A stretch of 64,000 nucleotides of DNA from Conchocele bisecta (lineage: Eukaryota > Mollusca > Bivalvia > Lucinida > Thyasiridae), in assembly GCA_029237695.1 (NCBI GenBank), contig CM055280.1, positions 34,754,616 through 34,818,615 on the forward strand, written 5' to 3'. Position 1 is the first letter of the stretch. Every line of letters starts with the position of its first letter. The notes beneath the pieces were generated by a model. The model was not told where the DNA came from, made no database searches, and saw only the letters and a program-made list of their open reading frames with translations. The translations under genes were made by a program, and so were the position numbers. Positions 44,096 through 55,622 of the stretch are shown one piece after another.

Positions 44096-44463
44096 AGCAT
44101 ATGAAGTTTCAAGTCAATGTGACTTAGGACTGCAGAGATATAAGGTATTTAAAAACTTTAACGCAGATTTCGGACGGAAGCACGCACGGACGTTCCTACA
44201 AATGGATACATATGTGACTAACCTAACCGTTTCCTTTGTTCATCCCTATTGTTCTGTAGCCACATAAACTCATTTTTAGCCACATAAAATCAAAGAACAA
44301 TAGAATATTACATAACCTATTGTTCTCCTAGCCACATATGTATCCATTTGTAAGCTCGGACGGACGCAAGGACACACGGACGCACAGACACCCGGACGTC
44401 ATTGTGATCACTATGTCTCGCTTTCCGCAAGCGGGCTTGACAAAAATTATATATGCAGCCCTG
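44096..44463 (+). repeat. Pearl-like 3' part with CCGCAAGCGGG hairpin, split by a MITE
   Basis: CGGACGGAAGCACGCACGGACG, interrupted at 44197, resumes as CTCGGACGGACGCAAGG, then CCCGGACGTCATTGTGATCA and TTTCCGCAAGCGGGCTTGAC. The same end occurs inverted at 58434-58520. Confidence 0.5.
44197..44352. mobile_element. 156-bp palindromic MITE, ATGGATACATATGTG ends
   Basis: TACAAATGGATACATATGTG and its exact inverse at 44333-44352. Internal CCTATTGTTCT / AGAACAATAG and TAGCCACATA repeats make most of it self-complementary. It splits an ACGG-rich tract. Confidence 0.7.
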
Positions 44464-45175
44464 AAATTAGAATAAACTGACCTGGTGCCAGATCCATTCC
44501 ACACAAATGTCACTTGGCTCCTCCCCTAAAAGTAATAGCATTAGAAATAATCATATTACTTTTACAAAGGGTATAATCAGATTCAGCTCTCACATACACC
44601 ATCGTATGCTCACAACCACCACTATGCAAAATGTTAAAATATTTTGTTTCCTAATTTTCTCCTTTCTCGACAAATGTATATGTTATGACTACTCCATAAG
44701 ATGGTTCAAATGGTGGACAGAATATATATTCTGTTCAGCAATAAATTAATTACTTGAAATGTTCTGCAAATAATATTGTCTGCAATGAGCTAGCAATAGA
44801 GTGTAATTTGTCTAGCGAATGTTTTTTACGTCAGCACCCAAACAAGTTGCATTTGTCGATTACGTACAAAATAGTTTTCATGTGATGAGACAAGCAGATA
44901 ACTACTTCAATCCAATAGGTCCAATGATTCCATGGAATATTTACAAACTCCTGGCATATACAACACAAAGAAATTGGAAAATATTAGCAAAGTAAACAAA
45001 TTTATGACGTGAAGTGTTCATCCACATGGATATACGGTCAATGTTTCCGCTATTATGGGTCTGCACTGGTCTTACTAGGATCTAGATAGGTATATGGATG
45101 GCAGAGCTCCGGATAAGCATATTTTGGGGGGTAAATCAGCATTGAAAATCAGGAAATCAGCATTGAATTAGATCT
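44464..45175. other. Repeat R copy, decayed hairpin, then unrecognised
   Basis: 44464-44600 is repeat R (hairpin AAAAGTAATAGCATTAG / ATCATATTACTTTT). 44665-44740 is an eroded GAACC-type hairpin. 44760-45175 shows nothing recognisable. Confidence 0.4.
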
Positions 45176-45410
45176 GTAGCCGATTTCACCAACATTGCAA
45201 AGTATACTTTGCTAGAAAAGTAATCATTTATTTTTCCTGAAATACATTTCATATAGAACTAACAACTGCATATATTTGATGATTAGAAGTATGCAGAATT
45301 ATTATACTTAATTTATTACATTATCACAGCCAATGTAATAAATTCAGTATAATAAAAATTACTAGAAAAGTATACTTTGCAATGTTGGTGAAATAGGCTA
45401 CTGAGGGAGT
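45176..45410. mobile_element. GTATAC-box palindromic element, centre deleted
   Basis: GTAGCCGATTTCACCAACATTGC-type left end, AAGTATACTTTGC, hairpin remnant ATTATCACAGCCAATGTAATAA (half the right arm lost), and right end GTATACTTTGCAATGTTGG + TGAAATAGGCTACTGAG. It shows the uninterrupted sequence for both insertions in 40525-41640. Confidence 0.65.
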
Positions 45411-45958
45411 ACAAGCCAGCATTGACTACAGACATTTTAGGACTAGACACTTTCAGCTGAAAAAATGTTGCCTTACACAACACATTTTTTCTACAAGTAT
45501 CAAGCTCAGATGGACATAATTGTGTATGTATGTTCAGTTAACAAGTTCATGAAAAGTCGGAATAATTTCAGTTGTTACTACTACAATTCAAATTAGCGGT
45601 GAACTACTCTTTTGAAAATCTAATTTCAGCATTAAAAAGAGGCTAAACCTTATATCTGGAGCCTTGTGGATATATATAATGTGTCTGTGACTCAGGCAAT
45701 ATGCACTGTCAGCTGACAAAACAGACTGAAGACATTTTCAGCAGTTGTCCATCTTTATATAATCATTTGCATATTCAGACTTATAATCTAACCCTTCGAC
45801 CAATTCCAGGTGAGATACAGCAAAATGTTCCTATATATTTCTCATTTCATTTTGAATGTATGTTGTTACCACTCGTTTGAACAGTCTCATTGAGAGACTA
45901 TATATCACATATACTTTTATTGAGAAATAAACAAAACATTGGCATTGCTATATCACTA
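45411..45958. other. Unrecognised, with eroded hairpin at 45840-45925
   Basis: 45840-45925 keeps ATTTCTC, TGTTACCACTCGTTTGAACA and TGAGAAATAA of the GAACC hairpin family. Nothing else recognised. Confidence 0.4.
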
Positions 45959-46580
45959 AAGGCCCCTTTACACACACGGAGATCGTTGGGCGACCATTGA
46001 GCGATCCAAAATTGGCCCGATCTCTCGACGATCTCTCAAAGCCCCACAAAAAGTTGTTTCTGTGTAAATGCTTGGGAGATCCTTGTGCACTCATTGTGCG
46101 ATCAAAATGCAAATTTTGGCCAACTGTCATGGCGATCTATAGAGATCTTGGAGCGACCTTGGCGCTCATTGAAAGACGCTTGAAATTGATCTCCCAATGG
46201 TCTCTCAGCGGTCTCCACCGAGGTCTTTCAATGAACTCCATTGGTCTTTCATCAGACGCTCAACGATCCCTCACTGATCTCTGAGACATCTTTACCTCCG
46301 GGGTGGGAAAATTTGGTGTCCATTGAAAGATCCCCCGAGAGATCATTGGGAGATCGATGAGACTGCTGGGCGCCCCTTGGGCGCTCCTTGTGAGACAGTT
46401 GAGAGATTGCTTCCCTCGGCGATCGTTGAGAGATTGTTTTGAACCGAGTCAAAACTTTGAGGAGACAGTGGCGACCGTGGAGATCATTGGAAGATCATTA
46501 AGAGATCATCGAGAGATCATCGAGAGATCTGGCCATTTTTCATCGCTCAACGGTCGCCACCTCTGTGTAAAGGGGGTATT
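45959..46580. mobile_element. GATC-rich MITE with CCCCTTTACACA ends
   Basis: AGGCCCCTTTACACACACGG at the left and CTCTGTGTAAAGGGGGTATT at the right. The body holds at least 18 GATC sites, mostly as GAGATC or CGATC(T/C), in both orientations. Open frames across it (45997-46284, 46357-46674) are driven by the motif. TSD is unclear. Confidence 0.6.
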
Positions 46581-46944
46581 AGCTAATCCCCTCACTGGCA
46601 GCCTTGTTAATAAAAACAAAACTAACAAACACAAGTCCTCAGTGACCTTGACCAATCGGACATGGCTCATATGAAAAACAACAAACATTCATAGACACCC
46701 ATTGTAGCCAAATATTATCAAAATTGGTTAAGCGGTTCACGAGTTATTGAAAAATGAAGTGTGTTACTAACGTACACATGTGCATGGACTAACACTATAT
46801 CCCCTCTTGCCTATTGGCGTGGGGATAATATTCAGATTTCAGCCAAAACATATTTTTAAGACTGCAATGAGGTCACTAACGACAGAATGGATAATATAGG
46901 GACTGAATGGTGAAATATATAATTATGTAGCCTGTGCAGGCCAT
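46581..46944. other. Pearl-like 3' fragment
   Basis: 46630-46815 has GTGACCTTGACCAATCGG, GGTTAAGCGGTTCACGAGTT and CTAACACTATATCCCCTCTT + GGCGTGGGGATAATA, the 3' end type of 42966-44095. No gene. Confidence 0.45.
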
Positions 46945-47166
46945 TTATCTCTTTGCATCCTGAGAAACTTGTGGGCTATAAATAGTTCAAAAATAGAAGA
47001 CGAAATTTCATTATATTTTCTATTATTTCTTCTTGTAAATAATGAATATGTCTTGAAATTTCATTAGAATTGGATCCATTTGAAATTCCAGGACATATTT
47101 ACAGAAATAAGAAAAATACTCCCAATTTATTGGCTGTTATTTTTACCACTAGCACGCAAAGAGCTA
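46945..47166. mobile_element. Degraded CTCTTTGCATGCT-type MITE
   Basis: TTATCTCTTTGCATCCTG and CTAGCACGCAAAGAGC are the eroded ends. The hairpin (47035-47110) keeps ATGTCTTGAAATTTCATTAG / GAAATTCCAGGACATATTTA. Confidence 0.6.
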
Positions 47167-48110
47167 TGGTTATGTTGATCGCAAACCATGTCAGGTCCAT
47201 TTTGTCAGACATCACGCGATATTAGATTACAAATCAGCCGTAGGCAAATTTTCGCAATAAACGTGCTGGTGACGTACAAGAATACAAGTGGAGGACCAGG
47301 GAATACCGAAATCATGATTGTACGTATGTCTAGGACGGTTCCAATTCTCAAAATCACTTCAATTAGTTTGTATGATTTCCATTCATTCAAATTTTTCTAC
47401 ATATTTTCTTCAATATCTTTCCTTCAAATTTCGATATATTTTCTTGAATTTTAAATTCAAGAAAATATATTGAAAATAGAAGAAAAGATAAGAGGCTTCC
47501 ATTAGTTGTTTGATTAAAAAACAGGGGCCCATTTCACTAAACTTTGTAAGATAAAAATGTTCATACAATGATTTTTCTATCGTTAGCTTGAACATTAATT
47601 TTAATTTTGTACCATTTACTACCAATATGTAAGTCATTAAATTTGAACAAATCCACCAAATCGTTCACGAAATTGGCTTTTAATGTAAATTTTGTTGGAA
47701 GTTTTATGTTTGCACTTACAAACTTTTTTTGGTGATACGAGCGCCAGTTGATGGCAATTCAGGACGACCTTATACAGCCGCAAACACATAACAGGCAACA
47801 TTGTCACTTGATTATGAAGCAGAAAATAGTTATTGATTACTGAGAAATGAAACAATGTGATTTCTGGGTCAGCACAAGTTCATCATCTTCGCTGTTGACA
47901 ATTTGGTCAAGAGGACGAGTAAAAACTAGAAATGTGGCCTGTAGACACACAAATGCCCCCAGTTGCTGATTGCAGAAACTCCAACAAACTTCTTCACCAG
48001 ACACACGGATGTCCAAAAACATGTCTCACGGCACTACCGAGACTAGGTGCATAAATAATCATGTTATGGTAGCATCTCTCAGGAGAGCCATCATGTCCAA
48101 ATTTCCTGCA
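47167..48110. other. AT palindrome, partial MITE ends, no gene
   Basis: 47428-47476 is a palindrome ATATATTTTCTTGAATTT / AAATTCAAGAAAATATAT. 47524-47580 is a left GGGGCCCATTTCACTAAAC end without a matching right end. 47925-47970 is the AACTAGAAATGTGGCCTGTA pearl-like 5' start. Small frames have no known domains. Confidence 0.45.
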
Positions 48111-48477
48111 TTAACCCTTAGACCGCTATCTTATTTTTTTGTCGTCTGCTGTTTATTTTCAATTTTCCATTTTTATCATCAAAAACATGCTCTGACAGCA
48201 CTTTAGAATAATTTACAACATGCTTTGACAGCACTTCAGACCGCTATTTTATTTTTTTGTCGTCTGCTGTTTATTTTCAATTTTCCATTTTTATCATCAA
48301 AAACATGCTCTGACAGCACTTTAGAATAATTTACAACATGCTTTGACAGCACTTCATAATCATTTCCAATGGAAATGATTCGGAAGTGCTGTCAAACCAT
48401 GTTTTTATTGCGAAATAAGGCAAGATATAAAAGCAACAGCGGTCGAAAATTGTTGTGAGTAGTGGTCTAAGGGTTAA
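48111..48477. mobile_element. TTAA-flanked hairpin MITE with internal 118-bp duplication
   Basis: TTAACCCTTAGACCGCTAT at 48111 and TAGTGGTCTAAGGGTTAA ending 48477. The left half (AGACCGCTATNTTATTTTTT...) is present twice, 118 bp apart (48120 and 48238). The hairpin core is ACAGCACTTCATAATCATTT / AAATGATTCGGAAGTGCTGT. Without the duplication it would be ~249 bp. Confidence 0.75.
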
Positions 48478-48746
48478 AATAGAACTCCTTGAAATTCAGA
48501 GACGTGCATGCTGATCAGGAGCTATGCCGCAGTCCATATACTGACAGCACGACAGTATTGGGAGAAGATAGCCAATTCAAATGAATACAATATTTTCCAG
48601 CGCTGAAACTGTAATATCCTGATCTAGTGCCAGGTATCCTTATTACACCAGATCATTCAGGTGTGACTCCCGGACATGATCATTGATGGAAACACCTTTG
48701 GGTGTAAATACCGGACACAATGGATTCACCTTGACACTCTAAGAAC
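48478..48746. other. Left flank of the DIRS-like element
   Basis: 48612-48670 repeats the ATCCTGATCTAGTGCCAGG / TACACCAGATCATTCAGG hairpin seen at 14255. No gene. Confidence 0.35.
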
Positions 48747-48791
48747 AAAATGGAAAATTATTTCTAATTTTAGTTTTTATTATTCATACTC

Positions 48792-48947
48792 ACCTGAATG
48801 GTTGCAAACTGATAGGTTGCTATGAAATCGTCCTAATAATAAAAATCTGCCTACTCTAATCACTCAAATAACCCACCATAGACCATTCCGCTCTACCCAC
48901 AGCCAATTGGCTAGTCCGCTATTTAGACTCCTCCTATTATTGTTAGG
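48792..48947 (+). repeat. Inverted terminal repeat of the DIRS-like element (low-coordinate end)
   Basis: Begins ACCTGAATGGTTGCAAACTG and ends CCTCCTATTATTGTTAGG. It pairs with 55623-55778; the only difference found by eye is G at 48942 against A (T in complement) on the other side. In element orientation this is the 3' repeat, with an outer extension 48747-48791. Confidence 0.9.
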
Positions 48948-49071
48948 TATACAGCTTCAAAAGTAAATCATTTCCATATGGAAATGACACTGCTAGATAA
49001 AAATAGCCTGAAGTATACTAAGTAGGGAGAAGATAAAACCATCAAGCGGGGACGGGAGGAGGGTCTACCTT

Positions 49072-49158
49072 ACCATTCAGGTGAGTATGAATAATAAAAA
49101 CTAAAATTAGAAATAATTTTCCATTTTTATGTCTTCAAACTAACCTGAATGGTTGCAA
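49072..49158. repeat. Internal complementary region (ICR) of the DIRS-like element
   Basis: 49072-49127 is the reverse complement of the low-coordinate end (48747-48802). 49123-49158 is the reverse complement of the high-coordinate end (55763-55798). The halves overlap by five bases, ATTTT, equal to the AAAAT at both element ends. In DIRS-1 this region is proposed to template joining of the termini into a circle. Finding both halves fused here defines the element boundaries to the base. Confidence 0.9.
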
Positions 49159-51299
49159 GAATTCGTAGTGATGGTGGGAGGTATTCTCACTACTCATACT
49201 CGACCGGAATGGTAAGGCAGATTAAAAACCCTCAAAACAGACAAAAATATTTGGTCTAGGTACACACTTGGGTGTTACCTATATAGTAATAACATGGTCT
49301 CACCCTAGAATCATAGGGGAGCCCAAAGCGGGCCCCCCCCCCCCTTTTTCTACGTAGTAGAAGAGAGGTGGATAAAGACAAGCAACACCACGCTAGTCTT
49401 GTAGACTGACTCGTAGACTCCAACCTGCTATACTTGGTAAAAAACGCCGGAGAATACTCAAAGTATAGCTGCTGCTACCAGACGAAGCTCTGGCGAATGT
49501 AGTCGCCCGACACTTCACACGCAATAACTCAACTGAGATAAACTCAAAGTCTATACATAGTCACATGACGACACATGACTCGTACATATCGAGAACACAG
49601 TATAAACGCCCTAAGCACTAAGGTCATCCTAACAAGCAAGTGCTGAGGAGTTAAACTGGCCCTAAAGCCAGATCAAAACCTATACCAGGGTTTGACACTA
49701 ACTTTTGGCCCAGGGATTCCGCAGCATGGACATCCCTATAGTTACATAATGTTGAATGGGATTTTCTTGAAAATGCAGTGATTCCTCCTACAAAACAGGG
49801 ATCCTCGGGATCTCGGGACACTGCGAGTGTCGACCACTGTATACCTATAACCCCATGTATAGTAGACAAAGAGAATAGAATCATTAACCCAAAGTGAAAC
49901 ACTATCCTTTTGCAACAACACTGCTACAAACTAGAAAGGTAGCCTCGCCCTAATTGAAACATGTACAAAACAATGCCTCCTGGACCAGCGTGATGAACCG
50001 TAAGAACCATAGATCACCACAGATCCCCGTTCATCAACAAAGGCAAGTGGAGTTCATCGAGCGGAGAGTCACACTTACAAACCCCCAGGATTCCACTGGG
50101 ACTGTAAAAACAAAAAACCGAATAATCGGGTAATCAGAAAAAATCGCAGACTATCGCGAACAGGTAGATCCAAACAGCCTCCTAAACTTGATGCTACCGG
50201 CTGATAAACCCACAACTGCACCCGCTGCTACTAACGGACCCAGTTCTTAAACATCTCCCTGAGATGTCAACCCCATGTCGGTCACATGAGGAACATGGAG
50301 AGAAAAGGGGGTTACTTTCCGGAACACCACATATGTATTCCGGAACAAAAATCAGTACTCACTATATGCATAAAATAAGTTAAAAATAGCCTTGGCCCAA
50401 GTTTCGGCTACCATGAGCACCCGAATATCTACAATAACACTGATTGCAAGACGCAAAAACATCACCGCGCTGTGACAGGACCAATCTGGGCCATGTCTCG
50501 CTGAAATCATAGATGAACAGAAGTGTTGTCCTAACTTCTTCCGATAAAACAATCCCCAAATAAGTTGGCTGCGCACTTAGATCAGACATTATACGAATTA
50601 CGTGATGAATAAATCAATATCTCTGAGCGCTGGAATATCAAACGGTAATCGCCTAGACGAGAATGATAACGGGTAAATAAAACAATAGGATTATTGGCAG
50701 AATTTTATTTAAACGAAATAATAATATCCAGATATACCCGCGCCGATCAAAAATCGTACTTAATAGTAATCCGTACTACCGTCTATCTAACGTATTTCCC
50801 GGAATAAATACGGAAAAATCGTAACAGTTGGCAGTTACGCATCTCCTGCCAGTGCAGAGAGCGATCATAGAAGAAGTTGAGACTACATGCACCTCGTGCA
50901 TTTATGGCCTAAACAACTCAGCTGCAGAACCACTTACTGCAGAATAAACTCAAGTAAAGGCCCTATCTATCCAACGGAAGACAAAGGATTGCGATACCTC
51001 CCGTTGGCTTAAAATTGATAATAAAAAACTTTACGGTCGGACCGGATGTCCTAATTCTTCCGAACCTAATGCTTCAACGCACGGACTGGACAGAAAGTGT
51101 GAACCACTGTCGCTGACAGGCGTGACGGAGGGAGGCCCGAACCACAACTGATTCCAGATCATGTGAGAAGGGATAAAGTATCTGAGGGAGAAAACTCGGT
51201 CATAGGAGAAACTGCTGATGTGCAAACAGCAGTGTGCTTCCATCTAACACAATAAACATTTTGAAAAACCCAATCGCTTCAGAAATGATGGAGTAACAA
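49159..51299 (-). other. DIRS interior expected to hold the tyrosine recombinase; not convincingly recognised
   Basis: Between RNase H and the ICR the family has a tyrosine recombinase. Minus-strand frames at 50352-50589 contain a WAKAIFNLFY segment that vaguely recalls the W-xxx-TF-xxYL pattern at recombinase C-termini, but the Arg-His-Arg-Tyr set is not visible. Frames at 49651-49902 and 51031-51243 are unassigned. A C run lies near 49331-49344. Confidence 0.3.
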
Positions 51300-51313
51300 C
51301 AGCATGTATTATA

Positions 51314-51540
51314 TACAGTCGATACGCGTTATGTCGACATTGCCTACATCGATATACCTGCTTATGTCGATATACGCTAGTGGTCCCGGCCGAACTGCTA
51401 TATAACTCATACATTACATACCTGATATATCGATATCGAAATGTCGACATTTCGTTTATATCGATGTGGAAAACAAGTCCCGATGGTATAATAAATACAC
51501 ATTATACTGTAATGTCGATATGCAATATGAACAGCGGGCG
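51314..51540 (+). mobile_element. pogo-like terminal fragment nested in the DIRS element
   Basis: TA then CAGTCGATACGCGTTATGTC, followed by repeated TATGTCGATAT words and GGTCCCGGCC, the layout of a pogo/Tigger 5' end. No matching inverted end was found, so its extent is uncertain. Confidence 0.5.
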
Positions 51541-51845
51541 TCGTAAAGTCTGGTCAAACTTAATTGGCACAGGTAAGTTTTTCACACATACAAAGTGATC
51601 AAAACATGCCGCCGGTAACCGTGTTACAATCGCGGAATACCGTCAAAGCCGACCACGTAAGCCGTGGTCAACCAATTAACGACAGTGTGACGTGAAATCA
51701 CAAAAATACTCTTGTTAATAGCCAATTATATGCCTGACATGAATCGATCCGTAAATGCCATAATCATTAACGGACGCTTGTTATAATAATTACAATTGAG
51801 TGAAATACATGCGATCTTATAAACACGAACATTTGGTATCTCAAA

Positions 51846-52520
51846 TCACTTCCTTAGCAATGTCCAACATGCAGTACATGGGTCCGAAGTTATACTGGAA
51901 CGAGTAAATTGAAAAATCCGAATCGGTACGTGGGCGCAAACAGTGGAAAAAATAAAACCGACGTTTGAGCCTTGCCGCAACAAAACCACAAATGGATACC
52001 CCCATCCGGACAAGATAGCACTGGACACCAACGGATGCAGAAGCCATTCCGTCAGAACCGGAGATGACCGCAGAAACCATAACACCTGTCCGTGCAGAAC
52101 AGAATCCGCCGCTGTCAACCCCCGGAACACTGCCAAAAGCTAAAACATGTTGATGTGTCCCTGAGTTTCCTGCACTGACCACCAACACACCGATGTAGGG
52201 GCTCCAATGAACCAGCCCCCCAGCCTTCTCACGAAGCGTCTGTGGACAGAAAGCGAGTAGGGAGGAGGTAACACTATGGGAAATCCCTGTAGGAACCAGA
52301 CCTCCACTGCCCACCATCTGATACAACGTAGGAAGATGGTGATCCTAAGCAGAGACCGATCCAAAGGATCGGGGTGCGGCCTCCATAGCCCTAGTAAGTA
52401 ATACTGGAGGTCGCAAACATAACCTTCCCCTATTCTGCACCCGAAAGTCCAGGAGTGCAGAAATTTCCTAGCTGACAGAGAACCTGTGACCAGTACCCGG
52501 ACACTAAAACAAGATGCCAC
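51846..52520 (-). pseudogene. DIRS-type RNase H domain relic
   Basis: One minus-strand frame reads CIRWWAVEVWFLQGFPIVLP, then SLSVHRRF, WWSVQETQGHINM and, after a stop replacing the expected Glu (GAG to TAG near 52137), LLAVFRGL. The W-S-x-x-E...HIN-x-x-ELLAV order is characteristic of RNase H in DIRS elements (partner of the RT, removing template RNA). In a neighbouring frame FVAARLKRRFYFF and AFQYNFGPMY-like residues mark the end of the domain. At least one stop and frameshifts break it. Confidence 0.8.
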
Positions 52521-52599
52521 GCACCCTGTCCAAAGGTACTATGATGACTGATAGATCGGTCAATAAGCTCATTCCCATCTAAGAATCCTGTGTGGGAAC

Positions 52600-52720
52600 C
52601 AACTACGACTACTCTAGATCTAAACGACACAAAAATCGGAAACAACTAAAACTTCCGAAAGCATCTGCGGAAGGGCACGTGGAAGTACGAGACCCGCAGA
52701 TCTATGGAAACAACCCAGTC
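52600..52720 (-). pseudogene. DIRS-type reverse transcriptase relic (palm start)
   Basis: Minus-strand DWVVSIDLRVSYFHVPF matches the first catalytic Asp block of reverse transcriptases in the DIRS/gypsy group (family pattern: IDLKDAYFHIPI), then KF and a stop. The YxDD block that should follow is absent before RNase H begins, so the palm domain is largely deleted and the enzyme would be inactive. Confidence 0.7.
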
Positions 52721-54075
52721 TACCGGGCAAAGTGGCGCTCCGACCACGTCCCGAACTTCCTCTATAGCACTATACTTCAAGAGAGAGACTCTACTTAACC
52801 CTTGAAAATACCCCCGTCAGGGGAAACGACCCCACAGGAGGTAGACAAGAAGGAGCAGCAGAAGGGACCATCGGTACCGTAGCTGCCCTTTGGCCGTTCG
52901 ATCGCACAATTATCAGAGGTCAAAAGAGGCGAACGAAGCAAAACTAAGGCCGTTCAAGAAAAATCGCCGACTGAAGCACTGCGTCCAGAGACGATGAATC
53001 ATACTGATTCAAACATAAATCGAAAGTTGGCATAGCCACAATCGACTTAACAGCCTACACCCATGCCTTCGCAAACGCGAACCAGGACCAGGAGCCGAAG
53101 ATATCCCAAACGCTGCGGCGTCCTTGTCCAGAAACGGAGATCTCAAAACCATATCACATAGAGGGGCATGTAGAACTTAGACCCCAGAGTGGCGATCAAA
53201 GTTTTGGGCACTAGGAACCCCGCAGTGGCCAAATCCTACCTAAAGCTCCCCAATGTACGTAACAAGAAGCCCTACTGTAGGAGAGAAATTAAACCACGAC
53301 AACTCCGGCAATTCCACCACCACCGAATCAGCCTCACAACAGCCATCCGAGGAAGTACCCATATGGGAGGCTCCACTGGCAAAACCACCAGCTGTGAAAG
53401 AGCCGACAAACCCACTAAGTACTAGGACTTAGACAGGAACTCCAGAATCTTAGCCAACTGAACCATCATAACTGTATCGTGTGTCGAGTCCTGAATATAG
53501 ACTGGGAATTCGAACTCATATACACTCGAATAAGGAGCAGGCCAGACAAATACGGAGCCAAAGCACCACGGCGTCCAATACCACCTCGACCGTCTCCTCC
53601 GAGAACGGAAGAGCTAGATCTCGAGGAGCCGGATACCAAAACAAAATATGTACACAGGATACGAACCCACGAACACCCCGGTCAGAAATGGTTGCTACCC
53701 CGGTGCCCGGTACCCGGTGCCTGCCCGGTGCCCGGTGCCCGTGCCCGGTGCCCGTAACACAAAACCGGCACCTCTCCTGCGAGAGTTAGGGTACGTTGTG
53801 ACCGGGTGAATGTGATCAACACCTGCCGCAGCAACCCTAGACTGGCAGTCATCTACCACATACGTGGAATCTGATTCAACAGAACTGTACTGTATCGATC
53901 CAAATAGTATATGTACTGCCCAAGCTAGTACTACATGTAGAAACCCTCGAAGAACTAACCCCATCCTGACCTACGACGAGATCGACTCCTCGACTTACGT
54001 GAACACGTAGAACGAAGACCAACCGAAGACAAGAACGTCTTCCTACCGGAAGCAGCAGGCTGTCCAGGGAGAGTC
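52721..54075 (-). other. DIRS 5' (gag-like) interior, unrecognised
   Basis: Minus-strand fragments such as MVQLAKILEFLSKS and ELPELSWFNFSPTVG suggest a decayed gag-like frame, which has no conserved motif in this family. A short CCGGTGC cluster sits at 53698-53755. Confidence 0.4.
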
Positions 54076-54800
54076 TGGTGCCCGGTGCCCGGTGTTAAAC
54101 CGGTGCCCGGTAGCTGCCCGGTGCCCGGTGGCTGCCCGGTGCCCGGTGCCCGGTTCGGTGACCGGTGCCCGGTTCGATGCCCGGTGCCCGGTGCCCGGCC
54201 CGGTGACCGGTGCCCGGTGACATAACCGGTGCCCGGTGCCCGGTGCCCGGTGACATAATGCCCGGTGCCCGGTGACATAACCGGTGCCCGGTGCCCGGTG
54301 CCCGGTGACATAACCGGTGCCCGGTGCCCGGTGACCGGTGCCCGGTGCCCGGTGACATAACCGGTGCCCGGTGCCCGGTGCCCGGTGACATAACCGGTGT
54401 CCGGTGCCCGGTGCCCGGTGCCCGGTGCCGGGTGCCCGGTGACATAACCGGTGCCCGGTGCCCGGTGCCCGGTGACATAACCGGTGCCCGGTGCCCGGTG
54501 CCCGGTGCCCGGTGCCCGGTGCCCGGTGCCCGGTGACATAACCGGTGCCCGGTGCCCGGTGCCCGGTGCCCGGTGCCCGGTGCCCGGTGATATAACCGGT
54601 GCCCGGTGACCGGTGCCCGGTGCCCGGTGCCCGGTGCCGGTGACCGGTGACCGGTGCCCGGTGCCCGGTGCCCGGTGCCCGGTGCCCGGTGCCCGGTGCC
54701 CGGTGCCCGGTGCCCGGTGCCCGGTGCCCGGTGCCCGGTGCCCGGTGCCCGGTGCCCGGTGCCCGGTGCCCGGTGCCCGGTACCCGGTGCCCGGTACCGG
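54076..54800 (-). repeat. CCGGTGC heptamer array, ~725 bp
   Basis: About 90-100 copies of a 7-bp unit, CCGGTGC, broken at intervals by CCGGTGACATAA and a few CCGGTGA variants. Seven bases by three frames gives 7-residue peptide repeats (HRAPGTG on the minus strand, RCPVPGA on the plus strand) and long open frames on both strands. These are repeat artefacts unless the array lies within a translated gag-like frame; a minus frame does enter it from 54955. Confidence 0.9.
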
Positions 54801-55622
54801 ACGCCTCTACTGAGAGAGGCTGGGTCAGCTTCAACCGGGTGATATATTATCAAGAACCGGCCGAACCGCCCTTGTGATAGGTATAGCTCTATGGGAACCG
54901 GGTGATATGAGATCAGTACCGGACCCAGCAGCCCAGTATCCCCTGCATGGATCACCGGCCTATCACCTGAGCAAAGTTTCGAAGTCAGAGTACCTGACCG
55001 AACTTTCTCAACGGAACCAGATCCCCCCGATGGGGGATCCCATCTGGCACACCCTCCGAAGCCTTACCAACCTCGGAAGGCCCCACCGCTCCCAAGAGCT
55101 GGAAAGCGGCCACAGACTACTTAGAACGTGAGATATGGGTCCTACGATACCCATCCTTACCCCACGTCGTATCCGTCCAACGGACAACAACTCACATGGC
55201 CTCTCCTTGCAACACCCGCCACAGGCATAAGCACCTGTCCTTATGGGTGTCCCCACGGAGAAGTCATGTGCCCACAAGCAGAGCGTAAATGCGGCATGCT
55301 AACCGGTATTGTAATACAAAACCCGATAGAATACCCCGCAATACGCTACAAAAAATGTGTCACGGGAACGAACCCACTAAGGGACGAACCCGTTAGGGTA
55401 CGAAAAAACGTACACGCGAACCGCGAAAATACGTGACACAGAATAAAGAGACAGTGAAAAACCCCAAAAAACGCAATGGAGAATAATCACGCAACGCGAA
55501 TGAGTGATAGTAATATGTACTGAACAATATCAAATGACAAATAAGGTACAATACACGGCAGAAATTCAAAATTCGAACGAAATTATGGGAGATACAAAAT
55601 ATACCTGCACCCTGTATAGCGT

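Noticed and set aside
44640..44760. Full hairpin MITE
   Set aside because: Only an eroded part of the hairpin is present and no TTAA ends were found.
54043..54955. Open frames of 263 and 286 codons, the longest in the window
   Set aside because: They are translations of the CCGGTGC array; every frame on both strands is open there, and the peptide is a simple 7-residue repeat.
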